Shown here: positions 33,816 through 46,071 of the stretch, piece after piece
How the letters are laid out: the number at the start of each line of letters is the position of its first letter
How positions within the stretch are numbered: the first letter of the stretch is position 1
Source of the DNA: Eucommia ulmoides
Lineage: Eukaryota > Streptophyta > Magnoliopsida > Garryales > Eucommiaceae
NCBI GenBank assembly: GCA_016647705.1
Contig: CM028327.1
Location: 5,651,726-5,715,725 of the forward strand
Reading direction: 5' to 3'
Length of the DNA: 64,000 nt
Made by a program: the position numbers and the translations under genes
The notes under the pieces: model-generated
Databases searched by the model: none
What the model saw: the letters and a program-made list of their open reading frames with translations, nothing else
What the model was told of the DNA's origin: nothing

Positions 33816-33830
33816 CCGCCCCTATTTTCT

Positions 33831-35255
33831 TATATTATATATTTGAAACAATTATAATCATGAAACTATGAATTACATTAGATAAGATATTTACAAAAAT
33901 TATATAAAATAGAAAATTTCCAACCCAAACAAACATTATGTAAAATATAAAATATCCAACTAAGTTTCAATATGGAAACTAGAGTTTTCGATGTGTCTCG
34001 TATAAACATGATATATGTGATACATTGGTTTGTCTCATATACTTCTAAATAATTCCATTCTTTAGAACATGTGGAGAATACGTATTCAACATGTATATTT
34101 GGAGTGTCATGTCATGTGGTGTCTTACATATGTGTCCGTGTATTCGATTCAGATATGACTAACTGAAAAGAAATGTAAATGTCGTTAACTAAACAACTGA
34201 CAACGGAGTCCGACTAGTATGTATGTTTGACCATATTATAATGATGGTCAATTTTGAGTTAAGTAAAAACTAATAATGTTGTTTTGAACCCTAAAATTTT
34301 AAATATTATTAAGTAAATTAAATAATCTTTTCTGACATTAATATAAAAAAATATATGATATGTGGGAGTTATGGTATAAAGTGATGATTGCTAAAAGGTT
34401 TAACTATATTTTGCTTCTTATGGTTTAATTGAATTGTATTTTATATCTATGTAATTTAAATTTCAAACTAAAGTACAATACGTATAGTTTCCGTTAAAAT
34501 TAATGGTCAAACGAAAAGAAAATCAAAATTAATAAATTAGTTAATATTAATTGGTATTTTTACCTCGGGCCAGGTAATATTAATTTTCCCTATTTCCCTC
34601 TTTCCTTTATTACTCGGGATCAAATTGGATTGGGTCGAAATAAAGATAATTTCATCATTTTATACAATTATGTTAAATATTTAACTATTGCGGTTAAATT
34701 TGCATCAGATAGGATAAATGATGATGAAAATATCATAAAGACATAAAGCGCAATTCGATCAAATGATGGGGACAAAGTCTTCATATATGTCATTTCTTCC
34801 AGAAGAGACTCCATAATATTTAAGTCGGTGCCTCCATTAACTCCTTTCTTGGCCAGATAATCCACACATATTTAATTTAGACAAAGTCTGATTACCCTAT
34901 TTAAAATTCTATTTGATGATTGATCAAATGAAAAGAGGAGCCTAAATATTTAATTCAGTGTTTGGTTTTATTTTTAGATACCTATTTATTTTGTAAAATA
35001 AAAACTTCAATTATTTTTTTATTGCATATTCAACAATTATTTTATATTTTACTTTTAACTCATTATAAAAAGAAAGAATAGGTTAGGTTTGTAAAAAAAT
35101 ATCTTTTAGAAATAAACAAGTTTTCTAAAAAATTATAAGTAATTTTGGAAAATTATTTTTTAAATTATAAATATAAAAATTAATTAATTAAACACAAAAA
35201 GAGATAATATATATATATATATATATATAATTTAATTGAACCACTTGAGAATTCA
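33831..35255. other. AT-rich intergenic sequence
   Basis: No gene. Short stretches such as 34395-34520 (TTTTGCTTCTTATGGTTTAA..GTTTCCGTTAAAATTAATGG) look like MITE remnants, but I cannot define their ends. Confidence 0.5.
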
Positions 35256-37066
35256 GGGTGCATTTGATTGGGTGAAAAATAGATGAAAAAAAAAATGAAA
35301 AAAAAATAAAAATCCTTGTTTGGCACAGATGAAAAATACGAGAAAAAAAATAAGAAAAAAATGCACAATTTTCAAGAAAAAAAATCACGCAAATTTGAGA
35401 AAACAATAAAAAAAAGAAAAAAAAAGAAATAATGAGTAAAATTATAATTATACATTTGATAATATAATTTTTAATTATTTTATACTTTCCTTGTCAAACA
35501 ATTAAGTGAAAATTTTCTCTCAAAAAATTTTGTAAAATAATTTTATTTATTTATTTTTATCGAAATTAATAAGTTTAAATAATGATTTAAATCCTCAACT
35601 GGCGGTGGGATGTCCGCGGTCCGGGTTTGGCTCGGTTTTATACAAAACTAAAACTAAAACCGTGAAACATATATAAAACCAAAAGCAAAATCAAAACCGC
35701 CTGTTCTTTTAAACGGTTTTAAAAGCGGACTATTTAATTTTATTCAAAACCAAAACCAAATTTGCGAAACCGCGAAACCGTTTAAGATTTTTAAATTTTA
35801 TAAAAAAAAAAATCAAAACCAAAATCGCAAAACGGTAGACCATTGTTATATATCTATATATAAACATAACTAAAATATAACAATAGTCTCCAAATCATTC
35901 TCATACAATTTAATTTTTAATTTTACAAAATTAACTGATTGATTTTGAAGAGGAAATATAAGAAGTGAGATTTGAGAACTCTACCTATAACTATATATTT
36001 ATATTAAAGTTAGTGGGTAAGAAAGTTAACTTACAAATAAATTAAAAAATAGGGATTAAATTATAAATTTATAATTTGTATGTGTGGGTGTGTCTCTATA
36101 TATATATATATCGGTTACACGGTTTGGTCACGTGATTCGGTTATACAGTTCGGTTATGCGGTTATTATCCTAAAATTAAAATCAAAATCGTTTTGATTGC
36201 TAAATTTAAAATTAAAATCAATACTAAAATTATTTAATCGATTTTAAGTCAAGATCATTTGTTACGATTTTTTTCGGTTAGCCGTCGATTTAGTTTTTTT
36301 TTGGCATTCCTAACAGGTGGTGTGGCGGTGATACTGTCACCTTCTTCTACAAGACCCGAGTACGGATCATGGAATCAAATCCAATCGGGGCTGTACACAT
36401 TTCTTTGCATCGGTCGGCGGGTCGGTGGGTCAATCACACGGCACAGTCATTTTAGCGGGCCCGACTTTTTCGCTGAAGTGGGCCCCCACTGGATGCTCCA
36501 ATCAAGTGGTGGCATTTAAGCCATAGATTTCACTGCAATGGGCTTTTCAGCTTTTTGCCAGATGAATTAAATTAACGAAAAATATTTACCGACAATTTTA
36601 TTTTATTTTTTTTTGAATTAACGGTTAATTTTTATTTTATTTTTTTAAATATTTTAAATTGTAAAATGAATGAAAATATACCAAATATAATATAAATTGA
36701 AAAAATCGATAATAATATAATAAAAGATTTTTATCGATTTTTTTTTGTCATAAGTCCAAAAAATTACAATTAACTATTTATTTAATTCGCTTAGTAAAAT
36801 TATTTTTGAAGAAGTTTATTATTTCTGTTAAAAATAAATTAAAAATATTATTATCAACAATATAATTGTAATTTTACTTATTCTCTTTCACTCTTTTTTA
36901 TTTTTCTCCTAAATTTGTGTGAGAAAAAAAATTGATTCAAAATTGTGCATTTTTCTTAGTATTTTTTTTTCTCCCATTTTTCATTCATACCAAATAAGTT
37001 TTTATTTATTTATTTTTATTTTTCATCTTTTTTTTTTTATCCATTTTTTATCCAACCAAATAACAT
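35256..37066. mobile_element. Element with ~280-bp inverted arms (GGTTGGATAAAAAATG family) and insertions
   Basis: The left arm (35256-35540: GGGTGCATTTGATTGGGTGA, ATGCACAATTTTCAAG, GAGTAAAATTATAATTATAC) and the right arm (36850-37066) are inverted copies with matching landmarks. Between them lie a repeat of AAAACCAAAACCG type (about 35595-36315) and a short GC-richer segment (36315-36540). A smaller relative is at 46726-47138. Confidence 0.5.
35595..36315. repeat. Repeat rich in AAAACCAAAACCG / CGGTTTTGATTTTG
   Basis: The left half has repeated AAAACTAAAACCG-type words on this strand, and the right half has the complementary TCGGTTA and CGGTTTTG words, giving a loose inverted organisation. 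It is related to 47150-47405 and 49600-49950. Repeats with these words are widespread in plant genomes, usually without coding capacity. Confidence 0.5.
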
Positions 37067-37338
37067 GTTATAAAAATTATTATAATTTTTTATATAAAAA
37101 ATACAATAATTTTTATATAATATAGTAATTTTTTTATATTGTATGAACTAAAATTTGGATATGGGACATAAATTCCTCATAAATAAGATTTTATTGTGTG
37201 TAGGGCCATAACTGCCAAAGTGATACTGTACGGGTGGCCCCAATTAGGTGCATGATAAAGCCAGGAGGTTACGTCCTTATCTAATTGCTGTGCTTGGGAC
37301 TTGTTTGGATGAACTTATCAAAACGCGTCTCTACCCTT

Positions 37339-37523
37339 TCCCAACTCAAAAATAGATATTTTAAATAATAGCAAAAAAACAAAAAAAAAAATGTTTTCTT
37401 TTAAAGGGAAAATTATGGTGGCTTTTTGGTTCCCAACTCAAAAATAGATATTTTAAATAATAGCAAAAAAACAAAAAAAAAAAATGTTTTCTTTTAAAGG
37501 GAAAATTATGGTGGCTTTTTGGT
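37339..37523. repeat. Tandem duplication of ~92 bp
   Basis: Two copies, differing by about one base in an A-run, start TCCCAACTCAAAAATAGATA at 37339 and 37431. Each ends with GGTGGCTTTTTGGT, the left end of the adjacent MITE, so the duplication copied the MITE's edge. Confidence 0.92.
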
Positions 37524-37947
37524 TAGTGAAATCGTTTGGGATGAGAATTCTATTTCTGTTATGGTATATTCTGAGAATAAAAATATATGTAATGATGATT
37601 ATTGTCTTAATTTTTTTATTTTTTTTTTATTTTTAATTTATGAGAATAGAAATAAGAAATACGTTTAGTTGAAATATTTGTTCCTTTTTTTTTTTTTGAA
37701 ATATAAAGTCATCAGTAAGGTGGTGGTAGCCAGTTGGATGACAGTGAAAATAATTTTGTGGGAGATAATAGTTATCAATATTTTTTGATTTTTCAGATTT
37801 TTAAGAAATTTAAGAATTACTCTCAAATTATTCTCTAAAATTTTGGGAACAGAAACGTGTTTAACAAACGCGTCTTTGTACATTAATTCCAAAATTTTGG
37901 GAATAGAAACATAAATCAAGGAACGAAAACAGTAACCAAACGGGGCC
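37510..37947. mobile_element. Tourist-like MITE, copy D
   Basis: The ends GGTGGCTTTTTGGTTAGTG and GTAACCAAACGGGGCC are inverted, and the body resembles copies A and B. The flanking bases (TAT and ATT) do not form a clean 3-bp duplication, perhaps because of the adjoining tandem duplication. Confidence 0.65.
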
Positions 37948-37954
37948 ATTTGAA

Positions 37955-38440
37955 TTTATGTATGGGGTGGGTGTTTGGTTGGTGTTTATGTGAATCTTGA
38001 TGTTTGCCAAATTGCACATTTGATTCCTCAACTTTCATACTATTTCAGTCTTGTAAAGCTAAAAACGTTATTAATGATTTTGGATGGAAAATTGACTGTG
38101 TTTAACGCGTGGCCTTCCAATGAGATATTTTCGTCAATTTATTACTCCTTAAACGTAAAACGTTTTCTCTAACCTTTTGTAACAACGATTCGTCTGAAGA
38201 ATGAATGTAAGAGGTCTGAATCGTTGTTAGAGAAAACTTTTTATGTTTAGTGGAGTGATAGAATGAAGAAAATATCCACATTAGAATGTCACGTATTCTA
38301 TCCAAAATCATTAATAACATTTTTAATTTTGTAAAATTTAAACAAATGTAAAACTTAAAGGTGTTAAATGTGCAAATTGGTAAATCCCAGGGTACACATG
38401 GACACCCACCCTATATTCTAGGGGCAACAATGTAATTTTC
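37955..38440. mobile_element. MITE of the 'GGTCCCTAAAATATGGG' family, hairpin form
   Basis: The two halves are inverted copies over about 180 bases: TTGCACATTTGATTCCTCAA on the left and the inverse of GTGTTAAATGTGCAAATTGG on the right. A central pair CAACGATTCGTCTGAA and TCTGAATCGTTGTT would close a long hairpin. Confidence 0.65.
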
Positions 38441-39159
38441 CATTTTTTAAATTTTTTTAAAATTCGTCCATTCTCACTAAATATCGTGTATTTTTGTTTT
38501 GTTTTATTTTAATCCTTTTATTTTGAAAACCTAAATATCACCCTATCTACTATTTACTAAAATGAGAAACTCGTATTTTATTCAAAAAAATATATAAAAT
38601 AACTTCTTCTTTTTTTTTCAAAATTTAAATTTAATATTTAAAAGTAATAAAAAGAGAAAAATATTTTTTTCTCTTTAACTCTCTTTCTCTCTCTTCTTCT
38701 ATTTTTAATTAATACAAAATAAATTTAAAAGAAATAAAAATTTTGTTCATTTCATATAAAACTTAATTTTATATATTTTCGATATATTTCATTAAAAAAA
38801 ATTAATTTTCCAAATTATTATAAGTGAAAGTGGGAGTAAAGTGTAGATTTTTAAAATAGAAGAGATAAAATAAAGTAAGACCAAAATACAAAAAAAATGG
38901 TGAGATGTCATGTTAAAAGTATTAGAAAATATTATTTCTTTTATAAAGTACTATATGAACTACTACTAGTACTTTAACTTAAGTATTTTAGGTTACATAC
39001 ATTTGGTTCAAAAGTTACTATGCATTGGGAAAGAGGAAGGTGCTTGAAATAGCATTTGTGTTGTAAAAAGAATATGTAAAACTTTTTATAGGTTTATATT
39101 ACTTATCTCCTCTGTCTTTTTTACATTAACCAGATATTTCCTCTGTCATTTTACAAATA
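38441..39159. other. AT-rich intergenic sequence
   Basis: Nothing recognisable. Confidence 0.5.
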
Positions 39160-39164
39160 TCGAT

Positions 39165-39340
39165 TGTTAAGATGATTAAAACGTGGGAGAATGAATCATG
39201 TACTAATATTATGAGAAAAGAAACATAGATTACAACGCTATACATATGTATTTATAGAAAAAGTAGGGGTTAGGGTTTTGCCCTAATGGGTCACGTGAGC
39301 CAAACCCATTATTACAGTCAAACCCATTATTACATTAGCA
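39165..39340 (-). mobile_element. 3' LTR of the copia element
   Basis: It is 176 bases, TGTTAAGATG to CATTAGCA. It differs from the 5' LTR by about ten substitutions and by a small internal duplication of CCCATTATTAC that accounts for most of its extra length. Confidence 0.92.
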
Positions 39341-39353
39341 TCCCCCATCAAAC

Positions 39354-41250
39354 TCAAGGCGGTAAGTGGGAGGTGAACTTGAGTTTGGAAACCAAAAAGT
39401 AAAAACGTCTAGATGAATGAGCCTTAGTGAAAATGTTTGCAGTTTGATCGGCTGAACTGATGGATTGTAGGCAAACTGTATTTTGGTGAATGTGATGGCG
39501 AATGAAGTGACAATCAGTTTCGATATGTTTTGTACGCTCGTGGAAGACGTCATTGTGAGCGATCTGAATAGCATTCCTATTGTCATAGTGTAGGGTAGTG
39601 GCAGTAGGAGAAAAGATACCCATATCGACTAGTAACCATTGAAGCTAGAGAAGTTCTTGAGTTGCATCAATCATGACACGATATTCAGCTTCAGTGCTGG
39701 AGCGAGCAACCATAATTTGTTTCTTACTACGCTAGGAAATGAGAGAGTTACCTAAGAAGAAACAGTAATCAGTGGTTGAACGTCTGTCGGTGGGGTCACC
39801 AACCCTATCGGCATCAGAATAAGTTTGTAAGATGAGAGCAGACTGAGTTGAGAAATGAAGTCCATGAAATATAGTACCCTTGACATATCGAATGATGCAA
39901 AGAACAGCCGAATAATGAGTGATTCGAGGAGCAGACAAGAATTGATTGACCTGGTGAACAACATAGGCAATATCGGAACGAGTGACAGTGAGGTATATAA
40001 GACTTCCAACCAAGGCGATATAGAGTGACCTTCTGAAGAGGTGAACCATGGAGTGGAATAAGTTTGATGTTTGGCTCAAGATGAGTAGTGGCAGTAGTGG
40101 AGTCAGTAATCCCAGCCTTGAAAAGAAGATCAGAGACATATTTAGCTTGAGAGAGAAAATATCCATTTGAACCGAATGAGACTTTGAGGCCAAGAAAATA
40201 GGTGAGTGCGCCAAGATCCTTCATCTCAAATTGGCCACTGAGCAACTATTTGAGTTCAGAAATGCTACGTAGATCATCTCCAGTAATAACCGTATCATCC
40301 ACGTATAGTACAAGAAGGATAATACCGTTGGCAGTATGACAAATAAACAGAGCCGAATCATGATCACTAGATGTGAACCCAAAATGATGAATAATAGTTC
40401 TAAATTTGGTAAACCAAGCACGTGGAGCTTGTTTAAATCCATACAGAGTATGACGAAGACGACAAACTTTATTTCGAAGGGTAACTAGACCGGGAGGTGG
40501 ATGCATATAAACTTCCTCAAGTAGGTCACCATTGAGGAATGCATTTTTTACATCCATTTGAAAAATAGTCCACTTCCAAATGGCGGTAATGGCAAAAAAT
40601 GTATGAATAGATGTGAGTCTCGCCACTAGAGCAAAGGTCTCTTCATAGTCAATGCCATATTCCTGAGCGAAGCCATTGGCAACAAGTCGGGCTTTATATC
40701 GATCAATAGAGCCATCAGAAAGCATCTTAATCTTAAACACCTATTGGTACCCAATAGGAGTTTTCCCAGGAGGCAGATCTACGATATCCTAAGTATAAGT
40801 TTTGGCTAGGGTATGAAGTTCTTCATCCATTGCTTTCTACCAAAGAGGATTAGTACTAGCCTCCTTATAGAATTGAGGCTCATGCAGATGAAGTATAGTA
40901 GAAAAACAATAGAAGTCATGGAGATGAGAGGGGTGATGAGTTACCCTGGTAGATCTGAGGGGGTGATCTGGAGGATGGCCCTCAAAGGAAGTTGGTACAA
41001 ACTCATCTGACATGGGAATATCCTCACGGACAACCGATTGAGTTGGAGGGGTAAGGTCAGCTGGCGGTTCTAGAGCTGGAGCTGGAGCTGGATCTGGAGG
41101 GGTGAAATCAACTAGTGAGTCAAAGGTGGACTCGACAGTACCTGAAACTGGGTCCTCGGGAAATAACTCAATAGATGGATTAGTAAAGAATCTAGAGTTA
41201 GGGATGGTAGATATGTCAAATGACCGTAAGGAAAAGAACATTTGATGTCC
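39354..41250 (-). pseudogene. Copia reverse transcriptase and RNase H, broken
   Basis: The reverse transcriptase frame (40740-40246) is well preserved: KARLVANGFAQEYGIDYEET, the QMDVKNAFLNGDLLEEVYMH block with its catalytic Asp, LYGFKQAPRAWF, and the active site VLYVDDTVITGDD. Shifted frames continue into the connection (KDLGALTYFLGLKV), then RNase H pieces SDADRVGDPTDRRST and LHYDNRNAIQIAHN, and the tail KHIETDCHFIRHHI..QTANIFTK. At least three frame changes occur between 40250 and 39350. Confidence 0.9.
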
Positions 41251-42520
41251 CCAAAAAACGACATGACGAGAGATACGAAGAGTTTTAGAAATGGGATCCC
41301 AATACCCATACCCCTTATGTTCAATACCATATCCAATGAAACAATATAGGTGAGCCCTTGGTTCTAATTTGTTATGTTCATATAGTTTAAGAAGAATGAA
41401 ACAAATGAAACCAAAGACTTTGAGTTCAGAGTAATCAGGAAGCTTACCGAAAAGACGCTAAAATGGGGACTGATTTTGGATTGTGGCAAAAGGAACACGG
41501 TTGATTGTGTACACTGCGGTTAAGACAACCTCACCCCAGAAGTGCTCAGGACATGAATAAAAAATGAGTAGAGTACGAATGGTGTCAAGAATGTGTCTAT
41601 ATTTGTGTTCGGCTCGTCTATTTTGTTAGGAGGTTTCAGGACACGAGCGGTGGAGAAGACTGCTATTTTCGTGAAGTAGGTTTAGAAAAGCACGGTCTTT
41701 GTATTCCATAACATTGTCTGAGCAAAAAACTTTGATATTCCTAGAGAATTGAGTTTAAACCATAGAAGAAAAATCAGAATATATTTGAAATAATTCAGAT
41801 ATATTTTTCATAAGAAACAACCATGTATATCGAGTAGTCATCCACAAATATAACAAAATAGCAAGCACTACCCATTGTTGCATGAGAAGAAGGCCCCCAA
41901 ACATCAAAATATACTAAATCAAAAGGTGCGAGGGAAATAGACTGATCCTCATTAAAAGGTAAAGCTGATTGTTTTGCAAGTTGACAATGACTACAATGGA
42001 AAGACATATGCTGAAATAAACCTAACTGACCACTAAAAATAAGATAACGAAGGCGACTGGATGAAGTATGAACTAACCAAGAGTGCCACAATTCCACAGG
42101 TGAGAGTCTTAGGATGGATGCGGCTGATTGGTTTGGTGATGATGAGGATGAGACTTGGTGGTAAGTGAACTCAAAGAGGCGTCCAACTTTATAGTCGATC
42201 CCAAGGAGTTTTCCTGTCTGAGGGTCCTGTACACGACAATCAGTAGAAGAAAAATGCAAATCAAGTCCAAGATCACACAATTGTCCAATAGATATAAGGT
42301 TGAGCGTAAGCTTAGGGACCAAATATGTATCAGGAAGAGATAAATGAGAACTGTCAACATGTCCAGTATGGCTGACCAACATATTTGATCCATTAGCAGT
42401 GTGAATAATAGGTGCATGCTCATCACAGATTTTAGAAGAAAAGATAAAGGAATCAGATGTCATGTGATTGTAACAGGCAGAATCAAAATACCATCGAGAT
42501 GTACTTGGTGTAGCTGACAT
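41251..42520 (-). pseudogene. Copia protease and integrase, broken
   Basis: In the frame 42520-41795 there is a protease start WYFDSACYNHMTSD (copia active site, DSA for the usual DSG), a GAG-pre-integrase zinc-binding region with ELWHSWLVH and FHCSHCQLAK, and the first integrase Asp in LVYFDVWGP followed by VIFVDDYS. The rest of integrase (41790-41250) is in broken frames. Confidence 0.9.
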
Positions 42521-42784
42521 GACTACATTATTACCAGTTTTATTTAGAACCTTGGTAAGCGCGGTGTAGAAACCACTCCAATTAGGTGGAAAGTTGGATG
42601 AAATTGGTGTAGCATCAATTACTACAACAACAATATTCTTTGGCTTGAAATATGACCAATTGCGAGAGCCTTGATAACAATATTGGTTCTCATTTGATTG
42701 ATTGTCAAATGGAAGTTTAGGGCAGTCTGTAAGATAGAGGTTCGGTTCTCTGCAGACCTTACATAGGCAAGAAGGACATTTGAG

Positions 42785-43564
42785 TCATTCATGCCCTTGT
42801 GAATAACAATACCAGCAGTATAAGGGCTTCTTGGATGGGGTTGGCTTTCCTCCTAGTGTTGCAAGAGTAACTGGTGCTGCAGGAGCAACTGGCGCTGCTA
42901 GGGAAACATTTGTATGTGAGTTTTGTAGTGTCGCAAGACGTGTTTCCTCACTGAGTAGATCAGAAAGGACATTATTTAGAGAAGTTAGTGTGCCCCGATA
43001 GAGGATTGAAACTCGTACATGCTCAAATTCTTCCCTCAAGCCCATCAGAAATTGCATAATGCGTGTCTATGTTCAGTATTTGACATGAATGGTGGCGTCT
43101 TTAATGCATTCCCAGGTTGGCTCAGTGATAACCAACTGATCCCACACGACAGTCATTTGGCATAAGAAACTATTGACAGTTTGCCCAGGTTCTTGGCGCA
43201 GACTATGGAGGGTGGAGAGAAGGCGATACCGATTCAAGATGTTTGCCTTGATATAGAGGTCCTGGAGAAGATCCCAAACTTCTTTAGTTGTTTGAATTGC
43301 ATCGAATTGAAGTTTGATCTCTGGAATGATAGTAGCACGGAGTCATGTGAGAATCTGGTGATTTTTGCTATCCCATTCCTCTAGACGGTCAATGTATTTG
43401 ACCTTATCTTCTTTGTCCTTCTACTAGGGTTCAGTGATATCTCCAGTCACGAAACACCACAATTGTCGTCTGCGGAGAAAACTAGACATCTCTTAAGCCC
43501 ATGCAACATAATTAGTTTAATTCAGAACAGTAGTGATAACTCGAGGTTCATCAGATTCAACCAT
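42785..43564 (-). pseudogene. Copia gag, broken
   Basis: The probable start codon is at 43564-43562. Broken frames read as a copia gag, with LRATIIPEIKLQF and EVWDLLQDLY words, then QFLMGLREEFEHVRVSI and LSDLLSEETRLATL. The zinc knuckle CWYCYSQGHE..C has a stop codon inside it. Several in-frame stops lie near the N-terminus. Confidence 0.88.
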
Positions 43565-44417
43565 AGGAGCAAAAAATGAGGTAAACCGATGTAGAAAACA
43601 CTCAAATAAAGAAGGATTTGTATTTTGTGATTACCAAATCAGAAAACGGAGGTAGAAAATAGATTCAGAACATAAAAAAATCCCAAGAATCGGTCCAAGT
43701 TTGCAAAAAATCGATCAATAAAGGCCTGAACTAGGACAAAGTACTGATGACGTGGCAGGGGTTGAGGAGACAGTAGGTGCTGATGTGGTAGTTAACGCTG
43801 ACGTGGCAAACAATTAACACTGATATGGTATGGGTTAACGTTGGCGTGACGTTGATTGGGTGCTGATGTGGCGATAACGTGTCGCCGAGATGGCACTGGT
43901 CAACGATGACGTAGCGCTGACTAGGTGCTGAGTTGGCGCTAACGTGGATTGCTGACTACGCTTTTAGGCCTGACGTGACAATTGGTGGGTAGAAAGCAAA
44001 GGATGACTGCGCGTGGATCTGACACGCCACCTATTTTCTGCGCGTGAGGGCGGGTGACCTGTAACCTGGTGATGAGCCTTACATTTTTGGAATCGTATCA
44101 TCGAGACGGTTTCGATGGTATATCGTAAGGTGAATTTGAAGCCTGGGTTGAGGCAGTAGAGTCCAAAATCCGAGACGACGAAGAGTAGTGGTGCTGCTGG
44201 CTGTTAAAGGTGCGTGAGAGTGCGTCTGGACTCTGATGGCGGTGATTTTGGTGGCGTTATGTTTGTCTATTGAAGACGAAGTCGATGGTATGATATTTGT
44301 TGATACTAGAGAAGAGATGAAGCATGCAATAGCGACGAAAGTCTCGGGAGAATATGGGCGGCGACGGAAACGTTAGGGTTGCGAAAATTTTATTGAGAAT
44401 AAGTTTAGAAAATATTT
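43565..44417 (-). other. Untranslated leader of the copia element
   Basis: An 850-base stretch lies between the primer-binding site and the gag start. It includes a local repeat of GCTGATGTGG / ACGTGGCG / GCTGACGTGG-type words (43745-43990) and no long frame. Confidence 0.6.
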
Positions 44418-44430
44418 GCTCTTGATACCA
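44418..44430 (-). promoter_or_regulatory. Copia primer-binding site
   Basis: On the minus strand the bases directly after the 5' LTR read TGGTATCAAGAGC, a close match to the initiator tRNA-Met-complementary site. Confidence 0.88.
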
Positions 44431-44588
44431 TGTTAAGATGATTAAAACGTGAGAGAATGAATCATGTACTAATAGTATGAGAAAAGATACATAGATTACA
44501 ATGCTATACACATGTATTTATAGGGAAAGTAGGGGCTAGGGTTTTGCCCTAATAGGCCACGTAGGCCAAGCCCATTATTACATTAACA
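44431..44588 (-). mobile_element. 5' LTR of the copia element
   Basis: It is 158 bases and matches 39165-39340, with TGTTAAGATG and CATTAACA ends. Confidence 0.92.
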
Positions 44589-44639
44589 TCGATCAACCCT
44601 TATCATTTTTTTTTTATTAAAGACCACTTACTTCCTTTG

Positions 44640-44859
44640 TAGGTAAAAACGGTTTAAATTTAATTGAGTAACGAAATGATAAAAATATCTTCATTAGAAG
44701 GGCACATATTGAGTACAACCTATTTTTATCTAAAATCATTAACATCATTTAAAATTTGTGCAATTCAAACAAATGTGAAATTTAAAAAACTAAATGAACA
44801 ATTTAATAGTACTCATGATCTACATAAACACCCTCCCCATAATTTAGAGACTAGAAATA
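44640..44859. mobile_element. Partial MITE of the 'GGTCCCTAAAATATGGG' family
   Basis: It matches the right arm of the copies at 20596 and 37955: ATATCTTCATTAGAAGGGCA, ATCTAAAATCATTAAC, CAATTCAAACAAATGTGAAA. The left arm is absent here. Confidence 0.5.
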
Positions 44860-44997
44860 TAAGGTCCCGTTTGGTTGCTAAATTTGTTCCCTAATTCCTG
44901 TTCTCACTCCCAAAATTTAAGATTAATGTTCAATAACGTGTTTGATAAAAACGATTATGTTCTAAAATTTTGAGAGTAATTTACGACTATTCCTTAA

Positions 44998-46071
44998 GGG
45001 CCCATTTGGTAACCATTTTTGTTCCCATCTCTTGCAGTGGGATGGGATGGAATAAGAATTTTGTTTCATTTTTGGGAGCAAAATCACGTTTGGTAACGAC
45101 AATTTTTTATTTAGATTTAGGAACAGAATCGTGTTTCGTTTTATCTAAGAAATCAAGAATAAACCTTAAACCACAAATTTAAGAATAAATCCAAGAACAA
45201 TTTTAAGAATAAATTCAAGAACAAATCGAAGAACAAATCCAAAAATAAATTCAAAACCCTAATCGCCGTTACCCATTTTCAACAGCCATTCAAAAAATCT
45301 GAGAGAAATTCGTTCGCCGTTCAAGAAATCTGAGAAATCCTATTTCGTTTGCCAAGAAACCCAAATCACATGTCTATTTCGTTCGCCGTTTAGGGTTTCA
45401 ATTTTGAAATCGAAACTGAAATATGGTTTCGATTTCGAAATCGAAATCGAAACCAACGAAGACAACGAGCAGCGAACGAGGGAGGAAGACGACGAGCAGC
45501 AAATGATTTCAAACGATTTTGAAACCCTATTTCGATTTTAAAATCGAAATCGAGGGAGGAAATTTCGATTTCGAAATCCTATTTCAATTAGGGTTTCGAT
45601 TTCGAAATCGAAACACGATTTCGATTTCAAACACGAAGGCAATGAAGACGCTGTGGATAATGACGAACAAAGAACCAAACGACGACCGATCGACGACGAG
45701 TGAACGACGGCGATGATGGAAAAGGAGGAAGGCGACGACGGAGGATGAAATCGAAGCAGAGACGAGAATGGGTTGATCGATCGGATGAAGTGAGGAGAAA
45801 ATGGAGGTTGATCATTTTTTTTTTTCTTTTTTTGGTTGTTCAGATGTTTTTTTGGTTGGAAATGGGATGGGAGAGGTTAGGAGTGGTTTTTTTTTTTTTT
45901 TTGTTTCTCAATCCTTCACAAAAAAAATGGGATGGATTTTGATTTGTGCTCATTTGGGAACGGAAATAAAAAAATGAAATGGATTACCAAACATTATGCC
46001 CAAAAATCAATCCCAAAAAAGTGGGAATGAAATGAGAAATTCTGGGAAGGAAATGGTTACAAAACACTGCC
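44998..46071. mobile_element. Tourist-like MITE, copy G, nested in copy E
   Basis: The ends GGGCCCATTTGGTAACC and GGTTACAAAACACTGCC are flanked by TAA (44995-44997 and 46072-46074). It is over 1 kb, larger than the other copies, because of an interior at 45240-45830 built of GATTTCGAAATC palindromes and a purine-rich GACGACG stretch. Confidence 0.8.
45405..45640. repeat. GATTTCGAAATC palindrome cluster
   Basis: Repeated overlapping GATTTCGAAATCGAAA words on both strands (near 45411, 45433, 45535, 45568 and 45600) within MITE copy G. Confidence 0.85.

Larger units (their letters stand above)
31300..33830 (-). mobile_element. Ty3/gypsy remnant with internal deletion
   Basis: Read on the minus strand: gag (33815 to 33161), protease (about 32870 to 32500), a small integrase part (32160 to 31960), a pol tail (to 31745), a polypurine tract and the start of a 3' LTR. 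Reverse transcriptase and RNase H are missing and there is no 5' LTR. The left limit of the LTR is not defined by a visible duplication. Confidence 0.75.
39165..44588 (-). mobile_element. Full-length Ty1/copia retrotransposon, inactivated
   Basis: A 5.42-kb element on the minus strand with short LTRs (39165-39340 and 44431-44588) and a perfect 5-bp duplication TCGAT (39160-39164 and 44589-44593). The primer-binding site TGGTATCAAGAGC follows the 5' LTR (44418-44430) and a TTGATGGGGGA polypurine tract precedes the 3' LTR (near 39341-39351). Domain order is gag, protease, integrase, reverse transcriptase, RNase H, as in copia elements. Many stops and frameshifts break the coding region. The small size and short LTRs suggest an Ale/Retrofit-like lineage, which is an inference. 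Confidence 0.95.
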
